From Streptomyces sp. A3M-1-3 (GTDB lineage: Bacteria; Actinomycetota; Actinomycetes; Streptomycetales; Streptomycetaceae), in contig NZ_JANAVP010000021.1 in NCBI RefSeq assembly GCF_024213665.1, positions 54,308 to 118,307 on the forward strand: a stretch of DNA of 64,000 nt. Direction: 5' to 3'. The number at the start of each line of letters is the position of its first letter. The stretch's first letter is position 1. Both the position numbers and the translations under genes were made by a program. A model generated the notes under the pieces. It ran no database searches. It was not told the origin of the DNA and saw only the letters and a list, made by a program, of their open reading frames with translations. Shown here piece after piece: positions 23,562-31,666 of this stretch.

Positions 23562-24264
23562 GCCGTGATCCTAACGGGTGCCGCGCACCCGATTGCAACT
23601 CCACCTTCAAGCACCCGGTAAACCAAATCGAGCATATGGTGCATGCACGGCCAAATGTTTGGTGAGCATTAAACGAAAAGGCTCACCGACGAGGAGCTGC
23701 GGCTGGCTTTCCAGGTCATGCACGGCGCGCCGAGGCAAGGATCCGGTTCTGCGGACGTCCCAACCGAGTCGCGTGACGTCCTCCGAGCGGAGGACGACCG
23801 GATGATCGAGGGCCTGGTGCCCCAACGACGGCGTCGGTGACGCGGCCCGGCTCCGTGGGCTTGGAGTCCTGCTGGCGGCGGTTGACGCTGCGATTCTGGG
23901 GCTGCCCATCGAAACCCCTGCACAAGCGGCGGGTAGGAAGGCCGTCGGACAGGCCGAAGCTCAGCGAAGGAACCGCATGTCCAGCGAAGAGGACCTCGAA
24001 CAGATCGCGAAAGACGCCTATCGTCCGAGCAGCGGCAGGATTCGTCGCGGCCGACGCTGATTGCAGGGCACCAGACGGTGTGAGGGCCGAGGCGTGAACC
24101 GGTTGCCCGCCCCGGAGAACCAACCGAGTGAGCCTCCCGGAGGGCTGACAGCGGATAGTCCGGAAGAGCCACCCACGCAAGGCGCTTCGGCACGTCGTCG
24201 ACCAGAATCTCGCTCAGACCGGCACGGCACAAGCGCTGAGGCGGACCAGCAGGATCCGGAAGGG
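23562..24264. other. gene-poor segment with relics
   Basis: No convincing complete gene. The left part is relatively AT-rich and may carry the promoter of the minus-strand small genes. It contains the palindrome GTGCATGCAC (23639-23648) followed by a near-palindrome CCAAATGTTTGG (23651-23662). A 27-codon frame (ATG 23977, MSSEEDLEQIAKDAYRPSSG) has a plausible start but ends abruptly. Short frames elsewhere look like gene fragments. This fits the edge of an inserted segment next to msrB. Confidence 0.5.
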
Positions 24265-24678
24265 TCAGCCCTCGTCGGAGTCCGGGATCAGCCGCAAGGA
24301 GATGGAATTGATGCAGTAGCGCTGGTCCGTGGGGGTCGGGTAGCCCTCGCCGTCGAAGACATGCCCGAGGTGCGAGCCGCAGCGGGTGCAGCGGACTTCC
24401 GTGCGGATCATTCCGAGTGACGTGTCGGACACAAGTTCTACGGCATCCGAGTTGCGTGCATCGTAGAAGCTCGGCCAGCCGCAGTGCGACTCGAACTTCG
24501 TGTCGGAGCGGAACAGCTCGGCGCCGCACGCCCGGCAGGAGTACACCCCGGCCGTCTTGGTGTCCGTGTACTCACCGACGAAGGCGGGCTCGGTGCCGGC
24601 CTGGCGCAGGACCGCGTACTCCGCGGGGGACAGCTCCGTGCGCCACTGCTCGTCCGGCTTCTCTACGTCGTACGACAT
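24265..24678 (-). CDS. msrB: peptide-methionine (R)-S-oxide reductase MsrB
   Basis: Repairs methionine-R-sulfoxide in proteins using thioredoxin. 137 residues from the ATG at 24678, which has GAGGAGACGCCACCC before it. Two CxxC zinc pairs (SCRACGAEL and CTRCGSHLG), HCGWPSFYD, and the catalytic Cys in DQRYCINSISL are all present. It is 13 bp downstream of murC on the same strand. A diverged fragment of a second msrB lies at 14746-14957 in the same orientation, so the DNA between may be an insertion that replaced or duplicated the 3' half of this gene. Confidence 0.95.
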   Translation of the reverse strand: MSYDVEKPDEQWRTELSPAEYAVLRQAGTEPAFVGEYTDTKTAGVYSCRACGAELFRSDTKFESHCGWPSFYDARNSDAVELVSDTSLGMIRTEVRCTRCGSHLGHVFDGEGYPTPTDQRYCINSISLRLIPDSDEG

Positions 24679-24691
24679 GGGTGGCGTCTCC

Positions 24692-26086
24692 TCAGTTCGA
24701 CAGGCGGGCGAGGATCTCGGGGCCGAGGTCGGTGACATCGCCCGCGCCCATGGTGAGAACGAGGTCGCCCGGCTTCGCCATTCCCGCGATGACTCCGGGG
24801 ATCGCCGCCTTGTCGTGCTCGGCCGTCACATCGGCGCCCGCCGCCTTCGCCGCGTCGATGATCAGCGCGCTGGTGATGCCGGGGATCGGGTCCTCGCGGG
24901 CCGGGTAGATGTCGAGGACCACCGAGGCGTCGGCCAGTGCCAGCGCCTGGCCCATCTCGGTGCCCAGCTCCTGGGTGCGGGAGAAGAGGTGGGGCTGGAA
25001 GACGACCAGGATGCGCGAGCCGTCGGCTGCGCCGCGGATCGCCTCCAGGTCGGCCGTCATCTCGGTGGGGTGGTGGGCGTACGAGTCGATGACCTGGACG
25101 CCGTTCGCCTCGCCCTTGAGCTGGAGGCGGCGCTTGACCCCGGTGTACTTGCCGAGCGCCGAGGCGAGGTTGTGGGCCGGGATGCCGAGGGCGACGCCGG
25201 CGGCGAGGGCGGCCACCGCGTTGTGCGCGTAGTGGCGGCCGGGGACCGAGACCATGAACGTGAGGAACTTGCCGCCGAGCAGGACCGTCACCTCGCTGGT
25301 GAGGCCGCGCGGGGTGACCTTGTGGATGCGTACGTCCGCCGACTCCGACTCTCCGTACGTCACGACCTTGATCGTGGACAGGTCGCGGACCCGGGAGGTG
25401 AGTTCGACGGCGCCGGCCTGGTCGGCGGCGACGACGAGCGTTCCACCGGGCACGATCCGGCCGACGAAGGTCTCGAAGGAGTCGAAGATCTCGTCCATCG
25501 AGGCGTAGTTGGCGTGGTGGTCCAGCTCGGCGTTGAGGACGATGGCGACCTCGGGCGCGTACTTGTGGAAGCTGCGGTCGCTCTCGTCGGCCTCGGCGAC
25601 GAAGATCTCGCCGCCGCCGTGGTGGGCGTTGGAGCCCGGCGCGTCGAGGTCGCCGCCGATGGCGTACGACGGGTCGAGGCCCAGCGCGGCGAGCGAGACG
25701 GCCAGCATGGACGTGGTGGTCGTCTTGCCGTGCGTACCGGCGACGGCGATCGGGCGCAGCCCGTCCATCAGGGAAGCGAGGGCGTCGGACCGGTGGACGA
25801 CCGGGATGCCGAGCTCGGCGGCGCGGGCCAGCTCGGGGTTGTCCGCGCGGATGGCGCTGGAGACGACCACGCACGACGCGTCGTCCGCGAGATGCCCGGC
25901 GGCGTGTCCGATGTGGACCGTGGCGCCCAGGGCCCGCAGCGCCTCGGCGGTGGCGGACTCCCGGGCATCGCTGCCGGCGACCTGCGCGCCGCGCTGGGCG
26001 AGGATCTTCGCGATGCCCGACATTCCGGCGCCGCCGATGCCGATGAAGTGCGGTCGGTCCATGGCGGAAGGAAGGCCGGATGCCAT
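24692..26086 (-). CDS. murC: UDP-N-acetylmuramate--L-alanine ligase MurC
   Basis: Adds L-Ala to UDP-MurNAc, the first amino-acid step of peptidoglycan precursor synthesis; cytoplasmic. 464 residues with all three Mur-ligase domains. The N-terminal Rossmann motif is HFIGIGGAGMSGIAKIL, the ATPase P-loop is VAGTHGKTTTTSMLAVSL, the central AEADESDRSF and NAELDHHANY bind Mg and UDP-MurNAc, and the C-terminal VIDSYAHHPTEMTADL binds the amino acid. It lies outside the usual dcw cluster, as often seen for murC in Streptomyces. msrB follows in the same transcript. Confidence 0.96.
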   Translation of the reverse strand: MASGLPSAMDRPHFIGIGGAGMSGIAKILAQRGAQVAGSDARESATAEALRALGATVHIGHAAGHLADDASCVVVSSAIRADNPELARAAELGIPVVHRSDALASLMDGLRPIAVAGTHGKTTTTSMLAVSLAALGLDPSYAIGGDLDAPGSNAHHGGGEIFVAEADESDRSFHKYAPEVAIVLNAELDHHANYASMDEIFDSFETFVGRIVPGGTLVVAADQAGAVELTSRVRDLSTIKVVTYGESESADVRIHKVTPRGLTSEVTVLLGGKFLTFMVSVPGRHYAHNAVAALAAGVALGIPAHNLASALGKYTGVKRRLQLKGEANGVQVIDSYAHHPTEMTADLEAIRGAADGSRILVVFQPHLFSRTQELGTEMGQALALADASVVLDIYPAREDPIPGITSALIIDAAKAAGADVTAEHDKAAIPGVIAGMAKPGDLVLTMGAGDVTDLGPEILARLSN

Positions 26087-26127
26087 GCGTGTGTCTCCCA
26101 GGTCGGTGCGGCGTGTGCGCCTTCAGC

Positions 26128-26595
26128 CTATTCGTTGTGCGCGAACAGCTTGAGCACCGGTACGCCGACCTTGTGGCGGGCGCGCGAGGCCCAGTCCCGG
26201 TGGAAGAACTCCTCCACGAAGTGGGGAGCGGTGAGGACGATCACTTCGTCGGCCCCCGTCTCCTCGACGACCGACTTCAGCTTGTCCAGCGGGTGGTCCT
26301 CCACGACCTGGCCCACGGCCTCGTTGCCCGACGCGCGCAGTGCCTCGACCGAGTGGGCCAGTGCCCTCTCGGCCGGAAGTCTCGCGTCCTTGCCCTCCGG
26401 CTCCTCGCCCTCGCGGATGGCGCCGGGCAGTTCGCCGAGGGCCACGTCGTCGATGGCCCGGAGCAGCCGGTCCTGGTCGCCGCGCGGCTGCATGAGTACG
26501 ACGAAGGAGACCCGGTCGTCGCCGTGCAGTGTGGTGATGAAATCCACGTCGACGGATGTCAGGGGCTTCTCGATCATCAATACGCTCGTGAACAC
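26128..26595 (-). CDS. conserved hypothetical protein
   Basis: About 155 residues from the GTG at 26595 (AAGGAAAGGG upstream); the ATG 27 codons earlier would add an Arg/Pro-rich stretch unlikely to be real. Soluble alpha/beta protein with FITTLHGDDRVSFVVLMQPR at the start, an acidic middle (REGEEPEGKDARLPAER), and a C-terminal domain EETGADEVIVLTAPHFVEEF that looks like a nucleotide- or redox-type fold. No catalytic motif recognised. It is 41 bp upstream of murC on the same strand, so it is probably cotranscribed with murC and msrB. Confidence 0.75.
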   Translation of the reverse strand: MFTSVLMIEKPLTSVDVDFITTLHGDDRVSFVVLMQPRGDQDRLLRAIDDVALGELPGAIREGEEPEGKDARLPAERALAHSVEALRASGNEAVGQVVEDHPLDKLKSVVEETGADEVIVLTAPHFVEEFFHRDWASRARHKVGVPVLKLFAHNE

Positions 26596-26649
26596 GACGG
26601 GCGCCCTTTCCTTGATGGGTCGTGGCCGACCCCTGCGGAAACCATCCTG

Positions 26650-26719
26650 CCCCGTGCGCCCACGGGGCCTGCGCATTTAAGTGTGCCCAGCGGAAACTAA
26701 GCGGAACAGCATATTCCGC
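26650..26719. terminator. two small hairpins between hypothetical gene and RibD-like gene
   Basis: CCCCGTG-CGCC-CACGGGG (26650-26667) and GCGGAA-CAGCATA-TTCCGC (26701-26719). The second lies 6 bp past the stop of the RibD-like gene on the minus strand and may terminate it. Both are short. Confidence 0.35.
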
Positions 26720-26725
26720 CGATTG

Positions 26726-27508
26726 TCAGATCCGACGGTATCGGGTGAAAAGGAAGCCGGCCTCCTCCAGTACGGACGCCAGTGCGAAGCGCTCCGGTAC
26801 GGCGATCGCGGGCCCGCCGGCGATGCGCTGGGCGTCCCCGGCGGTGAGCATCGGCGCCACAGTCAGGCAGAGCTCGTCCAGTACCCCGGCCGCCACGAAC
26901 TGGCCGAGCAGCCGGGGCCCGCCCTCGGTCAGCTGCCGGGTCAGGCCGCGGTCCGCCAGCGCGCGCAGCGCGCGCGCCGGATCGACGGCCGCCCCCTCCC
27001 CCGCGACGAGCACCTGTGCGCCCGCCTTCTCGGCGGCCTGGATCCGGTCGGCGGGTGCGCCCGCGCCGGTCAGGATCAGGGTCGGGACCAGGGGCGAGGC
27101 GAAGAGCGGCAGGGCGAAGTCCAGCCGCAGGCTTGCGCTGACCACGGCGATCGCGGGCGCGGGCCCCTGTCCGGCCGCCTCCCGGCGGGCGGCGAAGGCC
27201 TCGCGGGCGCGAGCCGGCCGGTACCCCTCAAGACGAACCGTTTCAGCTCCGACCACCACGACATCGGCCAGGCCCCGCAGGGTCCCGAAGATCCGCATGT
27301 CCGTGTCGCAGGAGATCTGCTGGGAACGCCCGTCGTGCTGGGCCGCGCCGTCCAGCGTGGAGACCATGTTGGCCCGCAGCCAGTGCGCCTCCCCGGCCGG
27401 ATACGCGTAGGCATCGGCCAGCTCGTCGAGCTCCCACTCGCGGCCGGCCGCTCCGGCGGCTCCGGCCGTCTCTGATGTCTGGTCGGTCACGGGGAACAGG
27501 CGTCGCAT
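26726..27508 (-). CDS. RibD C-terminal domain (pyrimidine reductase family) protein
   Basis: 260 residues, NADPH-dependent reductase fold related to the reductase half of RibD and to dihydrofolate reductase. NMVSTLDGAAQHDGRSQQIS corresponds to the N-terminal substrate strand. LRGLADVVVVGAETVRLEGY is the family signature, LTEGGPRLLGQFVAAGVLDE matches the G-G-x-x-L motif, and the C-terminus returns to a strand (AGFLFTRYRRI). There is no deaminase domain, so this is a stand-alone reductase; its true substrate is not established in actinobacteria. Divergent from zapE with only 37 bp between the start codons. Confidence 0.85.
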   Translation of the reverse strand: MRRLFPVTDQTSETAGAAGAAGREWELDELADAYAYPAGEAHWLRANMVSTLDGAAQHDGRSQQISCDTDMRIFGTLRGLADVVVVGAETVRLEGYRPARAREAFAARREAAGQGPAPAIAVVSASLRLDFALPLFASPLVPTLILTGAGAPADRIQAAEKAGAQVLVAGEGAAVDPARALRALADRGLTRQLTEGGPRLLGQFVAAGVLDELCLTVAPMLTAGDAQRIAGGPAIAVPERFALASVLEEAGFLFTRYRRI

Positions 27509-27531
27509 GCGGTGCAGTGTGGCACGGGACG

Positions 27532-27537
27532 TAGAGT
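27532..27537 (+). promoter_or_regulatory. -10 box for a probable leaderless zapE transcript
   Basis: TAGAGT ends 8 nt before the GTG start and there is no Shine-Dalgarno. Transcription would begin at or within a base or two of the start codon. Confidence 0.5.
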
Positions 27538-27545
27538 GGACAGCT

Positions 27546-28637
27546 GTGTCGTCCTCCCTCACCGCGTCCGCACAGGGCCCGATTGCCGAAGCGGGCCCGC
27601 TGTCCCTGTGCGCCCGCGCGCCGCACGTCCCCGCCGACCGGCTGGTCGCCGAAATGGTGCCGCCGCCCCGGTTCGACTCGGTGCGTTTCGCCACGTACGT
27701 ACCCGACCCCAACCAGCCCAGCCAGGCCGAGGCGGTCTCCGGGCTGAGCGCCTTCGGGGCCGGTCTCGGCGGGGCGCACGCGACGGGCTCCGGCAAGCGC
27801 CGGTGGTTCGCGAAGAAGCCCACCGCGCCGGCCGGCCCGCGCGGCGTGTACCTGGACGGCGGGTACGGCGTCGGCAAGACGCACCTGCTCGCCTCCCTGT
27901 GGCACGCCACCCCGGCCGCCCCCGAGTACAAGGCCTTCGGCACCTTCGTCGAGCTGACGAACCTGGTCGGCGCGCTCGGCTTTCAGCAGACCGTGCGAAC
28001 CCTGAGCGAGCACCGGCTGCTCTGCATCGACGAATTCGAGCTCGACGATCCGGGCGACACGGTCCTGGTCTCCACGCTGCTCGGCAAGCTCGTCGACGCG
28101 GGCGTGGCGCTGGCCGCCACCTCCAACACCCTCCCCGGCAAGCTCGGCGAGGGCCGCTTCGCCGCCGCCGACTTCCTCCGCGAGATCCAGGGGCTGTCCG
28201 CACAGTTCCGGCCGCTGCGGATCGACGGCGAGGACTACCGGCACCGCGGGCTGCCCGAGGCGCCGCCGCCGTACTCCGACGAGCAGGTCACCAAGGCGGC
28301 GTACACCAACGAGCAGGCGTCGCTCGACGACTTCCCGGGCCTGCTGGACCACCTTTCGAAGGTCCACCCGAGCCGGTACGGGGCGCTCACGGACGGCGTC
28401 AGCGCCGTCTGCCTCACCGATGTCAAGCCGGTTCCGGACCAGTCGACTGCGCTGCGCCTGGTGGTGCTCGCGGACCGGTTGTACGACCGGGAGGTGCCGG
28501 TGCTCGCGTCCGGACTGCCGTTCGACCAGCTGTTCAGCGACGAGATGCTGAACGGCGGCTACCGCAAGAAGTACTTCCGGGCGATCTCCCGGCTCACCGC
28601 GCTGGCGCGGGACGCGAAAGGCTTGGTGGCCCAGTAG
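27546..28637 (+). CDS. zapE: ZapE/AFG1-type cell division ATPase
   Basis: AAA+-like ATPase that in Gram-negatives modulates FtsZ; related to mitochondrial AFG1. About 363 residues from the GTG at 27546. Walker A is LDGGYGVGKTHLLASLWH, Walker B is LLCIDEFELDDPGD, and a sensor-like AATSNTLPGKLGEGRF follows. The C-terminus shows the family block PFDQLFSDEMLNGGYRKKYF. The upstream in-frame ATG at 27507 overlaps the divergent gene's start and is unlikely. A good -10 box directly before the GTG implies a leaderless mRNA. Confidence 0.9.
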   Translation: MSSSLTASAQGPIAEAGPLSLCARAPHVPADRLVAEMVPPPRFDSVRFATYVPDPNQPSQAEAVSGLSAFGAGLGGAHATGSGKRRWFAKKPTAPAGPRGVYLDGGYGVGKTHLLASLWHATPAAPEYKAFGTFVELTNLVGALGFQQTVRTLSEHRLLCIDEFELDDPGDTVLVSTLLGKLVDAGVALAATSNTLPGKLGEGRFAAADFLREIQGLSAQFRPLRIDGEDYRHRGLPEAPPPYSDEQVTKAAYTNEQASLDDFPGLLDHLSKVHPSRYGALTDGVSAVCLTDVKPVPDQSTALRLVVLADRLYDREVPVLASGLPFDQLFSDEMLNGGYRKKYFRAISRLTALARDAKGLVAQ

Positions 28638-28678
28638 GTTGGGGCCGGTTGGGACCAATCCATCTGAAGGGATCCATC

Positions 28679-29104
28679 ATGGCCACCAAGCGTCAGGCGC
28701 ACACGGTGTGGGAGGGCAACCTGCTCGAGGGCGCGGGCACCGTGACCCTCGACTCCTCCGGCATCGGCGAGTACCCGGTCTCCTGGCCGTCGCGCGCCGA
28801 GCAGGCCAACGGCAAGACCAGCCCCGAGGAGCTCATCGCGGCCGCTCACTCGAGCTGCTTCTCCATGGCGCTTTCGCACGGTCTCGCGCAGGCCGGCAAC
28901 CCGCCCACCCGGCTGAACACCCAGGCCGAGGTCACCTTCCAGCCGGGCACCGGCATCACGGGCATCCACCTGACGGTGCAGGGCGAGGTGCCGGGTCTTG
29001 ACGAGGCCGGCTTCGTCAAGGCGGCGGAGGACGCGAAGGCCAACTGCCCGGTGAGCCAGGCGCTGACGGGCACGACGATCACGCTGTCCGCGTCGCTCGC
29101 CTGA
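28679..29104 (+). CDS. osmC: OsmC/Ohr family peroxiredoxin
   Basis: Thiol-dependent hydroperoxide reductase, 141 residues, cytoplasmic. The two redox cysteines are in the expected contexts: AAAHSSCFSMALSHGL and KANCPVSQALTGT. The N-terminal strand HTVWEGNLLEGAGTVTLDSS and TSPEELIAAAHS are characteristic of the OsmC rather than the Ohr branch. ATG at 28679 has GAAGGGAT upstream. It lies 41 bp after zapE in the same direction and may be read through from it or from its own promoter. Confidence 0.93.
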   Translation: MATKRQAHTVWEGNLLEGAGTVTLDSSGIGEYPVSWPSRAEQANGKTSPEELIAAAHSSCFSMALSHGLAQAGNPPTRLNTQAEVTFQPGTGITGIHLTVQGEVPGLDEAGFVKAAEDAKANCPVSQALTGTTITLSASLA

Positions 29105-29137
29105 CCGGTAGCCACACGAGGCACTGTGGCCCGCATG

Positions 29138-29180
29138 GTTCACGTGTCACCCAAACGCGTGATACACACGTGCGGGTCAC
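29138..29180 (+). promoter_or_regulatory. inverted repeat upstream of phoX-like gene
   Basis: CACGTGT (29141-29147) and ACACGTG (29166-29172) form a perfect 7-bp inverted repeat. GTTCAC at 29138 and GGTCAC at 29175 resemble PHO-box half-sites but do not form the regular 11-nt direct repeats of a strong PhoP site. Confidence 0.35.
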
Positions 29181-29210
29181 ATCTCCTGTCCCCCAGCAGG
29201 GAGTTGCCTC

Positions 29211-30575
29211 ATGACCGCGACACGACGTCAAGTCCTGGCCGGTACCGGCGCATCGATCGCCGGCATCGCCTTCACCGGCTCCGTTTCGGAACTGTTCACG
29301 GATACGGCCGCCGCGCAGGGCCGGGGCAGGAGCGGTTACGGGCCGCTCGTGCCCGACCCGGACGGCCTGCTCGATCTGCCCCGGGGATTTCGCTACAAGG
29401 TCCTGTCGAGAGAGGGCGATCCGCTCCGCTCGGACGAGGGCAGGGTGCCCAGCAACCATGACGGCATGGCCGCCTTCGCGGGCCGCCGCAGCCGCGTCCA
29501 TCTGGTGCGCAACCACGAGAACCGCCCCACCGCCAGGATCCGCGTACCGGCCGTCAAGGGCCTGACGTACGACCCGAACGGCATGGGCGGCTGTACGGCC
29601 CTCGCGCTGGACTCCCGTAACCACGTCCTCGGCGAACGGGTCGCCATCGCCGGTACCGCCGTGAACTGCGCGGGCGGGCCCAGCCCCTGGGGAACCTGGC
29701 TGACCTGCGAGGAGACCGAGGACAAGGCCGGCACCAACGGCTACACCAAGGACCACGGCTTCATCTTCGAGGTCGACCCGGTCGATCCGCACCGCACCGG
29801 CGCCGTGCCGCTCACCGCGATGGGCCGCTTCCAGCACGAGGCGATCGCCGTCGACCCGAAGAGCGGCATCGTGTACGAGACCGAGGACGCCTTCCAGAAA
29901 CCTTTCGGCCTGTTCTACCGCTTCCTGCCCGAGAAGCCGCTGGGCGGTACGGGCTCGCTGCGCGCCGGTGGTGCGCTGGAGGCGATGCGGGTACCCGGCG
30001 TGCCCGACCTCTCGGCGATCCAGGAGACCGGCGCGAGCTTCGGCGGGGTGGAGTGGGTCCCGGTCCCCGACCCGCTGGCCAAGGAGACCCCGATCCGGCT
30101 GCAGGACTTCGGTCGACAAGGCATCACGCACGCCCAGAAGCTGGAGGGCTGCTACTGGGGCGGCAAGTCGGTGTACTTCGTCTCCAGCTTCGCGCGCAGC
30201 AGGGAGGGCTCGGCCGGCGACCACTTCGGCCAGGTGTGGAAGTACGAGCCGCACCGGCGCCGGCTGACCCTGGTCATCGCCTTCGGCCCGAGTACGGACA
30301 TCCAGCTGCCCGGTGAGTCCCCGGACAACATCTGCCTCGCGGCCGGCGGCGGCCTGATGGTGTGCGAGGACGGCGACGGAGCACAGCACGTGTACGGGCT
30401 GACCAGGCGCGGCGAGGTCTACCCGATGGCCCGCGGCGCCCAGAACATTGGGACCCCCAAGGCCCCGGAGTGGGGCGAGTTCGCCGGGGTCGTCTTCTCG
30501 CCGGACGGCGGGACGATGTACGTGAACTGCTACACCCCCGGCACCACGTTCGCCGTCACCGGCCCTTGGCGATAG
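29211..30575 (+). CDS. PhoX family (DUF839) alkaline phosphatase, Tat-exported
   Basis: Secreted phosphatase of the PhoX type, which uses Ca and Fe cofactors to release phosphate from organic esters. 454 residues. The N-terminus MTATRRQVLAGTGASIAGIA is a twin-arginine signal, and cleavage is likely after TAAAQG. The DUF839 body includes FRYKVLSREGDPL, VPSNHDGMAAFAG, VRNHENR, WGTWLTCEETED, RFQHEAIAVD and LPGESPDNICLAAGGGL, giving the Glu/Asp/His-rich metal sites. Shine-Dalgarno GGGAG lies 7 nt before the ATG. A PPK2 gene follows 76 bp later, so the pair may belong to phosphate-starvation physiology. Confidence 0.9.
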   Translation: MTATRRQVLAGTGASIAGIAFTGSVSELFTDTAAAQGRGRSGYGPLVPDPDGLLDLPRGFRYKVLSREGDPLRSDEGRVPSNHDGMAAFAGRRSRVHLVRNHENRPTARIRVPAVKGLTYDPNGMGGCTALALDSRNHVLGERVAIAGTAVNCAGGPSPWGTWLTCEETEDKAGTNGYTKDHGFIFEVDPVDPHRTGAVPLTAMGRFQHEAIAVDPKSGIVYETEDAFQKPFGLFYRFLPEKPLGGTGSLRAGGALEAMRVPGVPDLSAIQETGASFGGVEWVPVPDPLAKETPIRLQDFGRQGITHAQKLEGCYWGGKSVYFVSSFARSREGSAGDHFGQVWKYEPHRRRLTLVIAFGPSTDIQLPGESPDNICLAAGGGLMVCEDGDGAQHVYGLTRRGEVYPMARGAQNIGTPKAPEWGEFAGVVFSPDGGTMYVNCYTPGTTFAVTGPWR

Positions 30576-30651
30576 CGGGGCCAGCACTCGCGGTTCCCGG
30601 CGATCCGTCGCACGATCGAGGGAACTGACCGGCTGCCGGAAGGGGTGCGCA

Positions 30652-31566
30652 GTGGCCAAGAAGGACACGAAGAAAGGCAAGGCCGCGAAGGGCGCGAAGA
30701 GCCCGGCGAACAAGCAGCGGCGGCCTGCCGGTCTCCGTGGGCTGCTGCGTATCCCCGGCGACGAGCCGCTGGATCTTTCCTCCTACGACGCGGCGGACAC
30801 ACCGGCGAGCCCGGCCGACCGGATCGACGCGCTCGCCGACACCATCCAGATGGGTGAACGTCTCGGCGAGCTGCAGGAGCGCCTCTTCGCGGCGAGCACG
30901 TCGGGCGACCGGCGCCGGCTGCTGCTGGTGCTCCAGGGCATGGACACCAGCGGCAAGGGCGGCACGGTCAAACACGTCATCGGTCAGTTCAATCCGTCCG
31001 GCTGCCGGGTCAGGGCGTTCAAGGCGCCGACGGCGAAGGAGCTGAACCACTCCTTCCTGTGGCGGATCAAGAAGGCGCTGCCGCTGCCGGGCGAGATCGG
31101 GATCTTCGACCGCTCGCACTACGAGGACGTCCTGATCGCCCGGGTACGCGAACTGGTGCCGCCCGACGCGGTCGAGCGCCGCTACGAGAAGATCAACCGC
31201 TTCGAGAAGTCCCTCGCCGACGACGGGGTGACCGTCGTGAAGGTCTTCCTGCACATCAGTCACGAGGAGCAGCGGGGCCGGCTGCTGGAACGGCTCGACA
31301 ACCCGGACAAGCACTGGAAGTTCCATCCGGGCGACATCGACGAACGCAAACTGTGGCCGGCGTACATGCGGGCGTACGCACTGGCCCTGGAGCGCTGCTC
31401 GACGGATGCGGCCCCCTGGTACCTGGTCCCGGCTGACCGCAAGTGGTACCGCAACTGGGCGGTCAGCAAACTGCTGCTGGAGCACCTCCAGGCCCTGGAT
31501 CCGCAGTACCCGAAGGCGGACTTCGACGTGGCGGCGTGCCGCACGGCGCTGCTCCACGGGCACTGA
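30652..31566 (+). CDS. polyphosphate kinase 2 family protein
   Basis: Transfers phosphate between polyphosphate and nucleotides. 304 residues, GTG start with GGAAGGGG upstream. A Lys-rich N-terminal tail (AKKDTKKGKAAKGAKS) may bind polyphosphate. Walker A is LQGMDTSGKGGTVKHVIG, and the lid and substrate segment is FKAPTAKELNHSFLWRIKKA. The Walker B equivalent is IGIFDRSHYEDVLIARV, and HWKFHPGDIDERKLWPAYM is a conserved PPK2 block. Single-domain PPK2 of this length usually makes NDP or NTP from NMP or NDP. It may be cotranscribed with the upstream phosphatase. Confidence 0.92.
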   Translation: MAKKDTKKGKAAKGAKSPANKQRRPAGLRGLLRIPGDEPLDLSSYDAADTPASPADRIDALADTIQMGERLGELQERLFAASTSGDRRRLLLVLQGMDTSGKGGTVKHVIGQFNPSGCRVRAFKAPTAKELNHSFLWRIKKALPLPGEIGIFDRSHYEDVLIARVRELVPPDAVERRYEKINRFEKSLADDGVTVVKVFLHISHEEQRGRLLERLDNPDKHWKFHPGDIDERKLWPAYMRAYALALERCSTDAAPWYLVPADRKWYRNWAVSKLLLEHLQALDPQYPKADFDVAACRTALLHGH

Positions 31567-31666
31567 CCTGTGCCCCTGCCGCGCTCACCGGAATGACTTC
31601 CCGGAGCGCGGGAACTGGACGCGTCTGCCATCCGACTTCCTTCGTGCGGAGAACGAGGGAGGTGTG

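Noticed and set aside
29138..29180. True PHO box upstream of the phosphatase
   Set aside because: Only isolated GTTCAC/GGTCAC half-sites are seen; the 11-nt direct-repeat spacing required for strong PhoP binding is missing.
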